A stretch of 64,000 bases of DNA from Hydrogeniiclostridium mannosilyticum (GCF_003268275.1 NZ_QLYR01000001.1:806001-870000); one strand, 5' to 3'. Shown: positions 16,144 to 25,266, numbered from the stretch's first letter. The notes: a model not told the origin generated them from the sequence alone. Program-made: numbers and translations.

Positions 16144-17727
16144 CTAATAGATATAATCGCCCTCTTTATTGGCCTCGCCCTCGCCGTGCTGAATTTCCGG
16201 GTTCAGCAGTGCGTCGAAGAGCTCCGGGCCAATAAAGGCCCTGGCTTCTTCAATTCTCTTGGCCTCCGCCGGGGTGTCCATATCCTTTATCACATAATAA
16301 ATCGGCTTGGGCTCACCCGGCGTATCATCGTCATTAATATGCCGGACGCCGAGATTCAGGCCAAATTCATCCCGGTTGTCCACATAGGCATGATGCGTCA
16401 TCATGTCGATGGTATCCAGCTTTTTAACTTTCTGGTAAGCCAGGCAATAGGCCATGGCCCCCTGCTGCTCGCTAAAGGCATCCCCCTTGGAGTTAAAGCC
16501 CTGCTCGGAAAGAATAATTCTTCTGGGCTTGCCATGATAGAGGAATTTTTCCTGTGCTAGGTAGGCCGGCAGCACCTCAATATTTTTGAAGGTGATTTTG
16601 GGGGTGGCAAAGGTAAATTCGGGCGCCCTGTCATTGTAAAAGTCGGGGCTCCGCAAATCCTCCGGATAGGGGTGGTAGGCGATGTTCCAATCAAAATTAC
16701 CGTCCCGCAGCGAATACTTCAGGGCATAATCCACCACCGCGCGGCCGGCATAGAAGTTATTGGAGCGCGTCGGGTCAAAATTCACCTTATGCCAGAAGTG
16801 GTCCAGCGACATATAAATGCGGTGGTTGGCATAGTGCTTTTTCGCGCAAATCCAAGCAAGGCGCATGGCCTGGGTATATTCCTCGGTATAATCCGCCACG
16901 GGCATATCGCCAGCATTGCCCCATACATACTGGCTGTTCACCTCGTTGGAAATAACAAAGCCGCACATACGCCCATATTTGGCATCCTCACGCGTATAGC
17001 GTTCTGCCAGGAACTCAACAAACGCCTTGTAGTAGCCCTGCCCTTCTTCCGTTTCCATGTTAAAGGCGCTGATAAAGGCCGTGGGGCCATCCTCGCTATT
17101 CTGGGCCTCCCAGGCAAAATTCGGATGGATGGCATCCGCCATCAAGAGAGGATCCTGCTTGCTGCCGAAGCGGGCAGGCGCGTTCAGCAATATGCCGGTT
17201 ACCAGCGCGCCTGCCTCCCAGCGTTCCTGCATCCATCGATCCAATGCCTCAATTTCTTCGCCAATGAAGTAATAGGTTTTACCGTCGCACACATAGGGGA
17301 TGGTTCCCTCCGCTTCAAAGGGCGTCATAATCTGCGGCAGGTTGATATTGGTGTGGGTCTGCTTTATGCCCAGCAGCCTGATATCCTCAGGCGTTGCACC
17401 CAGTGTCTTTTTAGTGGACGGCTGCGGATAGGCATAGCTCCAGTCTGCTACATCCTCCGCAAAATCCGTCACATACTTTACGCCGTCCATTTTTTCATGG
17501 CTCGGCAGCCAAACGGTGAATTGGCTGTAAATGCGATCGTGCGCCCCCACAAAACGGGGCAGCGCCAGCTTGCCGTCATTGCAGGCAACCTTTACCATGG
17601 ACAGCTCCCGGCCCGCCAGGGGACCGACAACCGCCACCTGCTCCCGGACAAAAAGCTCCCCGTCGAAGGGCTCTGAAAGTTGCAGAATCAACTGTTCCCC
17701 TGTAACTGTAATCGATTTAACGCTCAT
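16144..17727 (-). CDS. DUF5722-like glycoside hydrolase clan protein
   Basis: A 527-residue protein with a short N-terminal beta domain and a TIM-barrel-like core. The passage LLGIKQTHTNINLPQIM, YVCDGKTYYFIGEEIEALDR and ALVTGILLNAPA matches what I remember of DUF5722 proteins. FVISNEVNSQYVW near residue 260 has the Asn-Glu pair of an acid/base, and RRIILSEQGFNSKG near 408 a likely nucleophile Glu. No signal peptide is seen, so it should work inside the cell. It has its own promoter (17886-17914) overlapped by a putative cre site, and lies downstream of the sugar ABC genes on the same strand, separated by a terminator. Confidence 0.65.
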   Translation of the reverse strand: MSVKSITVTGEQLILQLSEPFDGELFVREQVAVVGPLAGRELSMVKVACNDGKLALPRFVGAHDRIYSQFTVWLPSHEKMDGVKYVTDFAEDVADWSYAYPQPSTKKTLGATPEDIRLLGIKQTHTNINLPQIMTPFEAEGTIPYVCDGKTYYFIGEEIEALDRWMQERWEAGALVTGILLNAPARFGSKQDPLLMADAIHPNFAWEAQNSEDGPTAFISAFNMETEEGQGYYKAFVEFLAERYTREDAKYGRMCGFVISNEVNSQYVWGNAGDMPVADYTEEYTQAMRLAWICAKKHYANHRIYMSLDHFWHKVNFDPTRSNNFYAGRAVVDYALKYSLRDGNFDWNIAYHPYPEDLRSPDFYNDRAPEFTFATPKITFKNIEVLPAYLAQEKFLYHGKPRRIILSEQGFNSKGDAFSEQQGAMAYCLAYQKVKKLDTIDMMTHHAYVDNRDEFGLNLGVRHINDDDTPGEPKPIYYVIKDMDTPAEAKRIEEARAFIGPELFDALLNPEIQHGEGEANKEGDYIY

Positions 17728-17885
17728 AATGGTTACAACTCCTTCTATTTAAGCTAATATGCGGCGGCGGGCTTGCCGTCATGCTGGCCAGGAAGAGCGC
17801 CTCTGCCGCCTCGTGCGTGAAGCCTATCCGCAAAGCCGCGCTGTATGTAAAAGGTCTTTCGGCCCCGGACAATTGCTTCGAAGTC

Positions 17886-17914
17886 ATTCTACATCATAAG
17901 GCCGGCGTTTGCAA
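17886..17914 (-). promoter_or_regulatory. Sigma-A promoter of the DUF5722-like gene
   Basis: Minus strand TTGCAA (17914-17909), 17-base spacer, TAGAAT (17891-17886). This gives a leader of roughly 150 bases before the ATG at 17727. Confidence 0.68.
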
Positions 17915-17923
17915 GCGCTATTA
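17909..17923. promoter_or_regulatory. Putative cre (CcpA-type) operator over the -35
   Basis: TTGCAAGCGCTATTA matches the classical cre pattern WTGNAARCGNWWWCA at 14 of 15 positions. It overlaps the -35 of the promoter above, as expected for catabolite repression. CcpA itself is not in the window. Confidence 0.6.
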
Positions 17924-17971
17924 AAAATATTTTATTCCCCGCCGGGAGGATAGCCCGGGCCCTGCTTTCAC

Positions 17972-18018
17972 AAAAAAAGCATCCCGGAGGACTGTTCCGG
18001 GATGCCGTTTTTTTCAAC
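17972..18018 (-). terminator. Terminator of the sugar ABC operon, bidirectional shape
   Basis: GCATCCCGGA (17979-17988) pairs with TCCGGGATGC (17996-18005). On minus the stem is followed by TTTTTTTG, and on plus by CGTTTTTTTTC, so it can stop transcription from both sides. Confidence 0.82.
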
Positions 18019-18087
18019 AAGGCCCTCAACTCTGTTTATTCTAAAAGCGGCCTTACTATGGAGGGCGTCCGCCCTGAAAGGAACTTT

Positions 18088-18981
18088 TTAGCCCTTAACC
18101 GCACCGGAGGTCAAGCCCTCGATGTACAGCCTGGAGCCACAGACAAACATCAGCAGCAGCGGCAGCGTTGCAATTACGAAGCCGGCAACCATGGAACCAA
18201 TATCAATGGTGCCCGTAGCGGCCTGGAACACGCGGATTGCCACGGTCATAACCTGCTTGCTGTTGGTTTCAATAACCATCAGCGGCCAAATGAAGTCGTT
18301 GTAATAGCCAATCATCTGGTTGATTGCAATCGTCGCCAGAATCGGCTTGGAAAGCGGCATAGCGATGGTCAGCAGTGCGCGGAACTCGCCGCAGCCGTCA
18401 ATACGGACAGACTCAAAAATTTCTGACGGGATATTGCCCATAAAGGTCCGGCAAAGCATGATGCCGAATACCTGTCCGCCTGAAATCCAGGGGAACCACA
18501 GAGCAAACCAGGAGTTGATCAACCCCAGATCCTGCATCAGTGTGTACTGCGGTGTCAGGGTCAGAACGCCCGGCACCATCATCAGCGCAAGAACAACCAG
18601 GTAAAGAACGTTCTTCCCGGGAAAATTCAGCTTTGCAAAAACATAGCCCGCGTTTGCCGCCAAAAGCACTGTCAGCACCGTTGCCACGGCAACGACAATG
18701 ATGGAGTTGATCATATTCGGCAGCAGCATGCCGACCGCGGTGTTATAGTTCCCCCACTCTATCGGATTGGGCAGAGACCAGAAGTTGCCGTAAATCTGCA
18801 CATTGGATTTCAGGGAGAGGATAACCATCAGGAAGATCGGGATAAAGGCCAGAATCAACAGAATAACGGAAACAATAAAAATGATTGCCTGGAAGGAAAA
18901 TTCCTTTCCGTTAAACTTTTTCTTGGTCAGCTCCAAGACCGCGCCGTCCGGCCCGATAATTGTTTTTACTTTTTTACTCAT
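18088..18981 (-). CDS. Sugar ABC transporter permease, MalG type (CUT1)
   Basis: A 297-residue inner membrane permease with an unusually long cytoplasmic N-terminus (about 30 residues, with GPDGAVLELTKKKFNGKE) followed by six helices. The EAA loop that contacts the ATPase reads IFESVRIDGCGEFRALLTI near residue 193, with MPLSKPIL after it. It ends in LYIEGLTSGAVKG, the usual MalG-type C-terminus. GGAGGAGG precedes the ATG. It follows the propeller-permease gene by 16 bases and pairs with it. No ATPase gene is nearby, so a shared MsmX-like ATPase is expected elsewhere. Confidence 0.9.
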   Translation of the reverse strand: MSKKVKTIIGPDGAVLELTKKKFNGKEFSFQAIIFIVSVILLILAFIPIFLMVILSLKSNVQIYGNFWSLPNPIEWGNYNTAVGMLLPNMINSIIVVAVATVLTVLLAANAGYVFAKLNFPGKNVLYLVVLALMMVPGVLTLTPQYTLMQDLGLINSWFALWFPWISGGQVFGIMLCRTFMGNIPSEIFESVRIDGCGEFRALLTIAMPLSKPILATIAINQMIGYYNDFIWPLMVIETNSKQVMTVAIRVFQAATGTIDIGSMVAGFVIATLPLLLMFVCGSRLYIEGLTSGAVKG

Positions 18982-18997
18982 GCTCGTTCCTCCTCCC

Positions 18998-20974
18998 TTA
19001 TTGTTCGTCGGCGGATTTGACTCTCATCTGGAGAATCGTACCGATCATAATTGCAATAAACAGCATTACGCCCAAGGCACAAGCATAACCGTAACGGCCG
19101 AACCTGGTCGCATTGTAGTACAGCTCAAGGCCTGGCACATATGTAGCCGAGCCCGGGCCGCCCTTTGTCAAAATGAAAATGCTGTTGTAATCTTGCAGGG
19201 TACCAATAAAGGTCAGAATCAACATCAGCTTAATTTGCTGCCAGATCAGCGGCATTTCAATATAGCGGAAGTCCTTCCAGCGCGTGGAACCATCCACCTT
19301 AGCCGCTTCAAAGAGCGAAGCGTCAATATCTATGAGCCCTCCGTAATACACCAGGAAGGCGAAGGCATTCACCCATGGGAAGCCCATAAAGATAATTGCA
19401 CCCAACGCCGTGTTCTCATTACCGAGCCAGGAAGTATTGCCCGGCAGGCCGAACACTTTCAAGATCTGATTGAGCAAGCCGATGCTCGGGTCGTAAATCT
19501 GCTGCCACATCAAAGTGGAAACGATGCCCGGAACCACCATAGGCAGAACAAACAGGAACCGGAAGATTGTCTTCTGGCGGGACTTCGACATGGAGAAAAC
19601 CAGCCAGGCGATCAGCACCGGCACGGTCAGCACCTTCAGGAAGGCGGCAATCAGCATAATTGCCAGGTTGCCCAGGCCCACCAGGAAGTAACCCTCTGTA
19701 AATGCCTGCACGAAATTGTCAAGGCCGACAAACTGAATTTCGGACCAATCATAATTGGTACGGGACCAGTTTGTAAACGCCCTCGTCAATGCGGTAAACA
19801 TTGGGTAATAGTTAAAGATCAAGATCAAAACGAAGGTAGGAACCAGCAGTATATAGGCCGTTTTATGCAGCCAGACCGCACGCACAAAGCGTTTTCCCAG
19901 CCTGCGCAGCGGGGCAACCGACATAATCAGGCAGAACAGGAACCCAATGATTCCGACTACCAGTAAAATGGAGAATACCGAGCCCAAAGAAGCCAGCAGC
20001 ACCGTAGATGCCAGGCTACCGGTCGGAATGCTCTTAACATAGTCGGCCTGGCCCGTAATGTAGACGCTATCGGTCAGCGGAATTATGTTGGTTACAGTAG
20101 AGTCTGTAACACGGTCGCTGAAAATTTGATTTCCGTTTTTGTCAAAGACATAAACCATACCTTCCTCGGTCCCAAGGAAAATATAATCGCCGTTCTGGCT
20201 GGCGCCAATTGCATTGCCAATGACGGTTTCTCCGGTTGCCTTGCCTTCCTGCAAAGTCTGGAGATTTTCATCAATGACCTTATACTCGGCGTTTACGTCT
20301 GCAATCGCTAAATTGCTGGTGCCGGGAATCTTAACCATCTGTGCCAGCTCATATTTACTGTTGACAAGAGCAAGCTCTGCCCCCTGCTGATCGACCTTGC
20401 CGATCTCACCGGCCTTGTTGATATAGATCAGGTTATCATCAGAGGTAAACGCCACACTTTTCACCTGGCTGGTAAACTGGATATTAGAAACCTGCTCGCC
20501 ATCCATTGTATAAACCAGGATATTACTTTTATTGACGTTTGTTGCAGAGGCTACCGCAATTTTGGAGCCGTCGGAGGAAATGTCCACACCATAGATGCGG
20601 CGCTGTACATTAATTGTATTCTTTAAGCTACCATCCTGCAGCCCAAGCAAATAAACATTCTGATCTTCACAGCCTACAACCAGCAGGCCCTGAGCCGCGT
20701 CCACCTTCATTTCGTGAACCGGGCCGTTTGTTTCAAATCTCCACAGCTCATTGTTATCCTTATCATATGCCACCAACGCGTTCTGATAGGCGCCTACATA
20801 GGTGGTTCCCGTAGTTTCATCATATGCCAATGAGTAGTTTTGAAGTCCTGTGCTCATTCCAGCATCGGTAACCAGATCGTTGCCCTTTTGGGAAAGAGAC
20901 ATAATCACAACTGAAACAATTGAAAGAATCAGAAACAGGCTTGTCAGTACGATCCAAAGCTTTCTTTTTTTCAT
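18998..20974 (-). CDS. ABC sugar permease (MalF type) with a fused extracytoplasmic beta-propeller
   Basis: A 658-residue fusion. Residues 7-27 form a first membrane helix. Residues about 43-317 are a WD40/PQQ-like propeller built from repeated short beta motifs such as TTYVGAYQNALVAYDKD, LLVVGCEDQNVYLL, YIFLGTEEGMVYVFDKNG and SVYITGQADYV. Residues about 322-351 are a second helix, then a basic loop. From about 370 it is an ordinary CUT1 permease (YILLVPTFVLILIFNYYP) with the EAA loop FEAAKVDGSTRWKDFRYIEM at 555-574. By topology the propeller lies outside the membrane, beside the binding-protein docking face. I chose ATG at 20974 behind AAAGGAA. The architecture is clear; the propeller role is unknown. 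Confidence 0.88.
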   Translation of the reverse strand: MKKRKLWIVLTSLFLILSIVSVVIMSLSQKGNDLVTDAGMSTGLQNYSLAYDETTGTTYVGAYQNALVAYDKDNNELWRFETNGPVHEMKVDAAQGLLVVGCEDQNVYLLGLQDGSLKNTINVQRRIYGVDISSDGSKIAVASATNVNKSNILVYTMDGEQVSNIQFTSQVKSVAFTSDDNLIYINKAGEIGKVDQQGAELALVNSKYELAQMVKIPGTSNLAIADVNAEYKVIDENLQTLQEGKATGETVIGNAIGASQNGDYIFLGTEEGMVYVFDKNGNQIFSDRVTDSTVTNIIPLTDSVYITGQADYVKSIPTGSLASTVLLASLGSVFSILLVVGIIGFLFCLIMSVAPLRRLGKRFVRAVWLHKTAYILLVPTFVLILIFNYYPMFTALTRAFTNWSRTNYDWSEIQFVGLDNFVQAFTEGYFLVGLGNLAIMLIAAFLKVLTVPVLIAWLVFSMSKSRQKTIFRFLFVLPMVVPGIVSTLMWQQIYDPSIGLLNQILKVFGLPGNTSWLGNENTALGAIIFMGFPWVNAFAFLVYYGGLIDIDASLFEAAKVDGSTRWKDFRYIEMPLIWQQIKLMLILTFIGTLQDYNSIFILTKGGPGSATYVPGLELYYNATRFGRYGYACALGVMLFIAIMIGTILQMRVKSADEQ

Positions 20975-21148
20975 AGGCCAGTTCCTTTCGTTTAGTGATG
21001 TTTTGCAGAACCCTATTCCATGCGCAAACCGCTTCGTATCATCCCCTTTATAAATCATAGGGACCACCGGCCCCGGCAGTCCCTACAACCTACTCAACAT
21101 CTCACAGAAATGCCTTAAAGCACTTTCACATTGAATCTATTACTAAGA

Positions 21149-22789
21149 TTATTTACCCGTCGGCTCATTCTGCGGGTTCTCCAGGTCTGCCCTAGAAATC
21201 GTAGCAGCAGCTAAAGAATCGTCAAGATATTTCATAATATTTTCCTTGTGCTTGGAAGCCCACTCATCAATGGAGATCTTACCAGTCAGGAACTGCTGGG
21301 AATAATCATACCAATCACGCAGGGAATTCTGCACATCGCCCGGTGCGCCGCGGGCCATCATCTGGCCATAGCCCTTCTGGCAGTTGCCGATGAAGGTCAG
21401 GCCGTCGAACAGGCTGGACCATTCGCCGGGAATTTCTACATCATAAACAAGGGACGGGCCGTTCAGAGCCATGTCGTTTTCAATGCCGGCATTCAGGTAG
21501 ATGCCCTGGCCCTCGGCGGAGGAGAAGTACATGAGGAAGTCAACGACCATCGCGTCATGCTCTTTATCCTTCTTCACAGCGCCGAAGAAGCCGGTCGCAA
21601 CCTCTAGGGTACGGGCGGGCGCTTCAATGCCTTCGCCTTCCATGGACGGCATGTTGAAGTGGCCGAGTTCGAACTGCTTAACACCGGAAACAGCCTCGCC
21701 GTTCGCGTCGACAATGTTGTCACCGGAAGCCAGCTTATCCATGTCCAGCTTGAAGTTTACCAGACGGGCGCCGGTATCAACCATAATAGCGGCCTTGCTC
21801 TGATAGAACAGCGGAGCTGCGTCGGTGGTGCCGAAGAAGGCATCGCCGCCGGCATATTTCGGGAAGATTTTCGCAAAGTTCGTCCAAACCGTCTTCATGC
21901 CTTCGGAATCCGGCTTATAATCGCCGTCAGCGATGGCCTTGAATGCACGGACCGGGTTCTGGTTGACCTTCCAGGCATCGTCGTTGAACGGGTCGTCAAC
22001 ATTATACTCCCAAACGCCGTCCACATCGGGGTCATAGTCATAATCGCCTTCCTGGGCACGGTAGACATTGATCATGCTTCTAGTGGTCTGGTCGGTATAA
22101 ATCTGAGCCAGCCAGCCCATCGCGCCGGACCAGAAGCTGTTGAAGTCGCCGGCCATGGTGATCGGCTGCACGCCATGCTCCTGGAGCTTTTCGCAGGTCT
22201 CCACAAACTCATCCCAGGTTGTGGGGACTTCAGCGCCTGCCTCCTCAAAGATGTCCTTGTTATAGAACCACAGGACCTGTACGGAGTCCAGGGAGATGTT
22301 CGTCCAGGTACCCTTTGCCAGGTCGCGGGTCTGCATCTCATAGTTAAACTGGTCGGTCCACTTTTTGCCGGAGTAGGGGCTGATTTGGTCCGCATACTCC
22401 ATGTAGTTGATGGACTTGTCGTTTGCGGAGGAACCAGCCATGTTGATATTGACAATATCAGAGGTCGGGTTCTCCGTGCCAAACATGTTCTGAATCCACT
22501 CGCCGTAGCTGTCGGACGGCTTCAGGTCGACAACCACGTCCACGTTGGGCTGCTTCTCCATGTAGGCATCGGCAACAGCCTGCCATGCTGCTTCAGCGCC
22601 AGGGCCTGCCTGGGTGTTGATGGTAATGGTACCTTCGTACTGCTTGGCTTCGGTGCCGGATGACTGGCCGCTCTGCTCGCTTCCCGACGCATTGGAAGCG
22701 GAACTTGCGGATTCAGTCGGTCCGCAGGCGGTGAATACACCCGCGATCATCGCGAGGCACAGCGCCATGCTCAAGACTCTTTTCTTCAC
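21149..22789 (-). CDS. Sugar ABC transporter substrate-binding lipoprotein (copy 1)
   Basis: A 546-residue family 1 extracellular binding protein. Signal peptide and lipobox end in VFTACGP (Cys about 22), followed by a Ser/Gly/Gln-rich linker and then ITINTQAGPGAEAAWQAVAD. The start is GTG at 22789, 7 bases behind GGAGGG; the same arrangement occurs in copy 2. It is longer than typical MalE-like proteins. A promoter lies at 23021-23049 and the propeller-permease gene starts 174 bases after its stop. It is nearly the same as the protein at 23469-25103 along the whole length and probably delivers an oligosaccharide to the permease pair. Confidence 0.92.
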   Translation of the reverse strand: MKKRVLSMALCLAMIAGVFTACGPTESASSASNASGSEQSGQSSGTEAKQYEGTITINTQAGPGAEAAWQAVADAYMEKQPNVDVVVDLKPSDSYGEWIQNMFGTENPTSDIVNINMAGSSANDKSINYMEYADQISPYSGKKWTDQFNYEMQTRDLAKGTWTNISLDSVQVLWFYNKDIFEEAGAEVPTTWDEFVETCEKLQEHGVQPITMAGDFNSFWSGAMGWLAQIYTDQTTRSMINVYRAQEGDYDYDPDVDGVWEYNVDDPFNDDAWKVNQNPVRAFKAIADGDYKPDSEGMKTVWTNFAKIFPKYAGGDAFFGTTDAAPLFYQSKAAIMVDTGARLVNFKLDMDKLASGDNIVDANGEAVSGVKQFELGHFNMPSMEGEGIEAPARTLEVATGFFGAVKKDKEHDAMVVDFLMYFSSAEGQGIYLNAGIENDMALNGPSLVYDVEIPGEWSSLFDGLTFIGNCQKGYGQMMARGAPGDVQNSLRDWYDYSQQFLTGKISIDEWASKHKENIMKYLDDSLAAATISRADLENPQNEPTGK

Positions 22790-23020
22790 TAGATTTCCCT
22801 CCATAAATAAAATTTCAGGATTATTTTTACAGGAGAACAAATCTACCCTAATGCAGATAATCTCCTGAACCCCTGCATAATAAAATTGCCATAGCTTCTT
22901 TACCCAATAGGCGGCAGCCTACATAGAAGTTAAGGCAATTCTCACAAAAGTAAATTTAGAAATAAATGCCAGAATCACTAAATTGACCCTTCAAATAGGC
23001 TGCATTTTGAATGCTTCTCA

Positions 23021-23049
23021 ATAATATCACAACAGTGCCAAATAATCAA
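23021..23049 (-). promoter_or_regulatory. Sigma-A promoter of binding protein copy 1 and the permeases
   Basis: Minus strand TTGATT (23049-23044), 17-base spacer, TATTAT (23026-23021), with a leader of about 220 bases. It would allow copy 1 and the permeases to be transcribed separately from copy 2. Confidence 0.6.
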
Positions 23050-23109
23050 GAGGATTTTTTATATATTTTTTTATTTTACCGTCATTTTTCATTCATGTTT
23101 TTCTGAAAA

Positions 23110-23148
23110 GCAAAGCGCTTTCCAGCGACAAAATCTGCTGAAAAGCGC
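23110..23148. promoter_or_regulatory. cre-like palindrome inside an inverted repeat
   Basis: GCAAAGCGCTTTCC at 23110-23123 resembles the cre core (GAAAGCGCTTT on the other strand), and the same 14 bases occur at 56211-56224. GCGCTTTCCAGC (23115-23126) also pairs, with one mismatch, with GCTGAAAAGCGC (23137-23148), so the site could be a hairpin instead. It lies about 60 bases upstream of the copy 1 promoter. Confidence 0.4.
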
Positions 23149-23414
23149 ATTTTTATTGGATTTTTTGACCCATAAAAAAAAGCGGATGCTTTGGAACGGC
23201 CCCCAAAAATAAATGAAAACTCTATGAAGTTTTTTTTGCTTTTTTACCTTTCGCCGTCTCCAAAGCACAGATAATTTTTCCTTTTTTATTTCTATTTAAG
23301 ACCTGAAAAGATAAAAAAACGTTTTTTCGTTATAGTCCTTTATTTAATTTTTACAAAAACTTAACACACCCCAAAAAGGGAGACTGCCGGTAATATATGG
23401 ACAGACTCCAGGGA

Positions 23415-23455
23415 CATAAAAAATAAAGAGGGCCGCCCTGCTGGACGGTCCCTCC
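23415..23455 (-). terminator. Terminator after binding protein copy 2
   Basis: Minus strand stem GAGGG-A-CCGTCC with GGGCGG-CCCTC (23428-23454), one bulged A, followed by TTTATTTTTTATG. Confidence 0.75.
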
Positions 23456-23468
23456 ATATTAATAAAAT

Positions 23469-25103
23469 TTACTTGCCTGTCGGCTCATTCTGCGGGTTAT
23501 CCAGGTCTGATCTGGAAATTTTAGAGCCTGCCAGAGAGTCATCAAGATATTTCATGATGTTGTCTTTGTGCATGCTTGCCCACTCATCAATGGAAATCTG
23601 TCCAGTCAGGAACTTCTGAGAATAGTCATACCATTCACGCAGGGAGTTCTGCACATCGCCCGGTGCGCCGCGGGCCATCATCTGGCCATAGCCCTTCTGG
23701 CAGTTGCCGATGAAGGTCAGGCCATCGAACAGGTCCGCATATTCGCCGGGGATCTCAACATCATAAACAAGGGACGGGCCGTTCAGAGCCATGCCGCCTT
23801 CCAGGCCGCCGTTCAGATAGATGCCCTGGCCCTCGGCAGACGAGAAGTACATGAGGAAGTCAACGACCATCGCGTCATGCTCTTTGTCCTTCTTCACAGC
23901 GCCGAAGAAGCCGGTTGCAACCTCAACCGTACGTGCCGGAGCCTCGATACCCTCGCCCTCCATGGAAGGCATGTTAAAGGTGCCCATTTCAAACTTTTTA
24001 ACGCCGGTAATTTCATCCTCGCCATTGCCGGCCATAATCTGCTCGCCGGCAGCCAGCTTGTCCATATCCAGCTTGAAGCTCACCAGGCGGGAGCCGGTGT
24101 CGATGTACATAGCGGCCTTGCTCTGGTAGAACAGCGGCACACCGTCCGTGGTGCCGAAGAAGGCGTCGCCGCCCGCATATTTCGGGAAGATCTTGGCAAA
24201 GTTCGTCCAAACCGTCTTCATACCCTCAGAAGCCGGGTCATAATCGCCGTCGACAATCGCCTTATAGGCACGGACCGGGTTCTGGTTGACCTTCCACGGG
24301 TCGTCGTTGAACGGGTCGCTGATGTCCAGCTTAAAGGTGCCGTCCACATCGGGATCATAGTTGTAGTCGCCCTCATGCGCACGGTAAACCTCCAGCATGC
24401 TTCTGGTGGTCTGGTCGGCATAAACCTGGGCCAGCCAGCCCATCTGCATGGCCCAGAAGCTGTTGAAGTCGCCCGGAACGGACAGCGGCTGAATGCCGGC
24501 CTCATAGAGCTTTTCGCAAGTGGTTACAAGCTCGTCCCAGGTTGTGGGGACCTCAGCGCCTGCCTTCTCAAACAGATCCTTGTTGTAGAACCACATGACC
24601 TGAACGGAGTCCAGGGAAAGGTTGTTCCACTCGCCCTTTGCCAGGTCGCGGGTCTGCATCTCATAGTTGAACTGCTCCGTCCACTTCTTACCGGAATAAG
24701 GGCTGATTTGATCCGCATATTCCATGTAGTTGATGGACTTGTCGTTCGCAGAGGAACCGGCCAGGTTGATGTTGACAATGTCAGCCGTGGGGTTTTCTGT
24801 ACCGAACATGTTTTGAATCCACTCGGCGTAGCTGTCCGTCGGCTTCAGGTCGATGACGACTTCGACATCCGGATGCTTTTCCATGTAAGCATCAGCAACA
24901 GCCTGCCACGCGGCGTCGGCGCCGGGACCAGCCTGAGTATTGATTGTGATCGTGCCCTCAAAGTCCTTTTCTTCACCTGAAGAGGTCTGCCCGGTTCCCG
25001 ACGCAGTAGAACCTGAACTTGCAGACTCGCTCGGACCGCAGGCGGTGCATACGCCCGCGATCATTGCGAGGCACAGCGCCATGCTTAGAATTCTTTTCTT
25101 CAC
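23469..25103 (-). CDS. Sugar ABC transporter substrate-binding lipoprotein (copy 2)
   Basis: A 544-residue paralogue of the protein at 21149-22789, colinear from the signal peptide (VKKRILSMALCLAMIAGV, then CTACGP) to the shared C-terminus NPQNEPTGK. Differences concentrate in the lipid-proximal linker, in the stretch after EVYRAHEGDYNYDPDVDG, and around residue 360 (MAGNGEDEITGVKKFEMG). Start is GTG at 25103 behind GGAGGG. It has its own promoter (25267-25295) and its own terminator, so the two copies can be expressed independently. Differing ligand range is a plausible reason to keep both; this is inference. Confidence 0.92.
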   Translation of the reverse strand: MKKRILSMALCLAMIAGVCTACGPSESASSGSTASGTGQTSSGEEKDFEGTITINTQAGPGADAAWQAVADAYMEKHPDVEVVIDLKPTDSYAEWIQNMFGTENPTADIVNINLAGSSANDKSINYMEYADQISPYSGKKWTEQFNYEMQTRDLAKGEWNNLSLDSVQVMWFYNKDLFEKAGAEVPTTWDELVTTCEKLYEAGIQPLSVPGDFNSFWAMQMGWLAQVYADQTTRSMLEVYRAHEGDYNYDPDVDGTFKLDISDPFNDDPWKVNQNPVRAYKAIVDGDYDPASEGMKTVWTNFAKIFPKYAGGDAFFGTTDGVPLFYQSKAAMYIDTGSRLVSFKLDMDKLAAGEQIMAGNGEDEITGVKKFEMGTFNMPSMEGEGIEAPARTVEVATGFFGAVKKDKEHDAMVVDFLMYFSSAEGQGIYLNGGLEGGMALNGPSLVYDVEIPGEYADLFDGLTFIGNCQKGYGQMMARGAPGDVQNSLREWYDYSQKFLTGQISIDEWASMHKDNIMKYLDDSLAGSKISRSDLDNPQNEPTGK

Positions 25104-25266
25104 AAGAATCCCTCCCATAAATTATTTCAGGAATTTATTTTTACAGAACGTCCCCACCCAGGAGTGGATGTCCGCCCTGAACCCCTGCCTCAACAGAAGA
25201 CATTTTCGTTTTTAATTTTTGGAAAAGACTATCTATAATTAACTCTCGTTCATTTTACAGTTCCCT

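Larger units (their letters stand above)
17728..18087. other. Intergenic region, 360 bases: promoter, cre site and terminator
   Basis: Holds the promoter of the DUF5722-like gene (17886-17914), a putative cre site (17909-17923) and the terminator of the ABC operon (17972-18018). No gene is seen. Confidence 0.65.
22790..23468. other. AT-rich intergenic region between the duplicated binding-protein genes, 679 bases
   Basis: Contains a minus-strand promoter (23021-23049), a cre-like palindrome within an inverted repeat (23110-23148) and the terminator of copy 2 (23415-23455). The rest is A/T-rich with no coding evidence on either strand. Confidence 0.6.

Noticed and set aside
16672-17676. A 334-residue plus-strand reading
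   Set aside because: Antisense to the DUF5722-like gene, with the composition of a codon-bias shadow.
21001-21067. Upstream in-frame start for the propeller-permease gene
   Set aside because: The extra 31 residues are not hydrophobic or signal-like, and the ATG at 20974 has a good ribosome site followed by a proper basic-hydrophobic N-terminus.
23568-24980. A 470-residue plus-strand open reading frame
   Set aside because: It is the exact complement of binding protein copy 2, has no ribosome site or family features, and a similar antisense reading (21659-22663) lies opposite copy 1, as expected from shared codon bias.
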